In this document: positions 5,958 to 6,180 of the stretch, piece by piece
Numbering within the stretch: position 1 is the first letter of the stretch
Layout: each line of letters opens with the position of its first letter
NCBI GenBank assembly: GCA_027451605.1
Contig: DAIDJA010000116.1
Coordinates: 1 to 6,180 of the forward strand
Length of the DNA stretch: 6,180 nucleotides
Source: Acidimicrobiales bacterium
GTDB taxonomy: Bacteria; Actinomycetota; Acidimicrobiia; Acidimicrobiales; JABEUL01
Direction: 5' to 3'
Notes under the pieces: model-generated
What the model saw: the letters and a program-made list of their open reading frames with translations, nothing else
Database searches by the model: none
Told to the model about the DNA's origin: nothing
Made by a program: the position numbers and the translations under genes

Positions 5958-6180
5958 TTAAACCGTTGAACTCACCGAATCAAAAATAAAATCTTCAATT
6001 ACCGGAGTCGCCATATCTTCTCGAAATTTTTCCATAGTCCAGGGCCAAACCGACGGTACTCCCCTATCGTCCAGATACCAACTCTTACATCCGGTTACCC
6101 AAACAGTCTTTTTAGTGGCTTCTACTCTTCGAGATTCAAAATCTTCTGTGGCACCCACTTTCGGTTCAACAATATCCGCA
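5958..6180 (-). CDS. C-terminal end of flavin-containing monooxygenase (5' part outside window)
   Basis: The reverse-strand frame is open from the right edge to TAA at 5960-5958, giving the last 73 residues of a longer protein. The fragment carries the C-terminal signature of FAD/NADPH-dependent flavoprotein monooxygenases of the FMO and Baeyer-Villiger type: TVWVTGCKSWYLDDRGVPSVWPWTMEKFRE. The WVTGCxSWYLD and WPW blocks are the recognisable parts. These enzymes insert oxygen into ketones or oxidise soft heteroatoms with NADPH and O2. The FAD- and NADPH-binding Rossmann motifs, and thus the substrate class, lie outside the window. A GTG at 6158 is internal and should not be taken as a start. 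The gene converges on the MarR-DUF488 gene with 68 bases between the two stops. Confidence 0.88.
   Translation of the reverse strand, partial: ADIVEPKVGATEDFESRRVEATKKTVWVTGCKSWYLDDRGVPSVWPWTMEKFREDMATPVIEDFIFDSVSSTV

Noticed and set aside
1..6180. CRISPR array, insertion sequence or rRNA
   Set aside because: No regularly spaced repeats, transposase motifs, terminal inverted repeats of IS type or rRNA-like sequence were seen.

Overview
The window reads as AT-rich bacterial chromosome. The tRNA-Gly, the excisionase/integrase pair and the MarR protein fit a low-GC member of the Actinomycetota best. This is a tentative placement from sequence style, because no ribosomal or other phylogenetic marker is present.

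Left part (1-1388): an excisionase-type helix-turn-helix gene, cut by the left window edge, runs straight into a full-length tyrosine-recombinase integrase with its catalytic residues intact. This is the recombination module of a prophage or integrative element. Middle-left (1389-2866): a gene-poor stretch of about 400 bp rich in short repeats, then a reverse-strand gene for a PIN-domain nuclease-like protein, then about 230 bp of AT-rich DNA with a small palindrome and a short direct repeat. Next comes tRNA-Gly(GCC) on the reverse strand (2867-2942), with an encoded CCA end. Its 3' end points towards the integrase, the usual geometry of a tRNA attachment site. The most economical reading is that an integrative element lies to the left of the tRNA 3' end and carries the PIN gene as cargo, but the second att copy is not in the window.

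Right part (2943-6180): host-like genes. A ClC-type chloride transporter or channel with C-terminal CBS domains runs leftwards (3123-4955). It is divergent from a gene joining an N-terminal MarR regulator to a C-terminal DUF488 (YeaO-like) domain (5062-5889). Between their starts lies a perfect 41-bp inverted repeat (20-bp arms around one base, 4990-5030), a strong candidate operator through which the fusion protein could control itself and the chloride transporter. Convergent with the fusion gene is the C-terminal end of a flavin-dependent monooxygenase that enters from the right edge.

The most unusual unit is the MarR-DUF488 fusion, its exceptional palindrome and the divergent ClC gene, which together look like a self-contained regulatory pair. 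The second point of interest is the tRNA-Gly/PIN/integrase junction.
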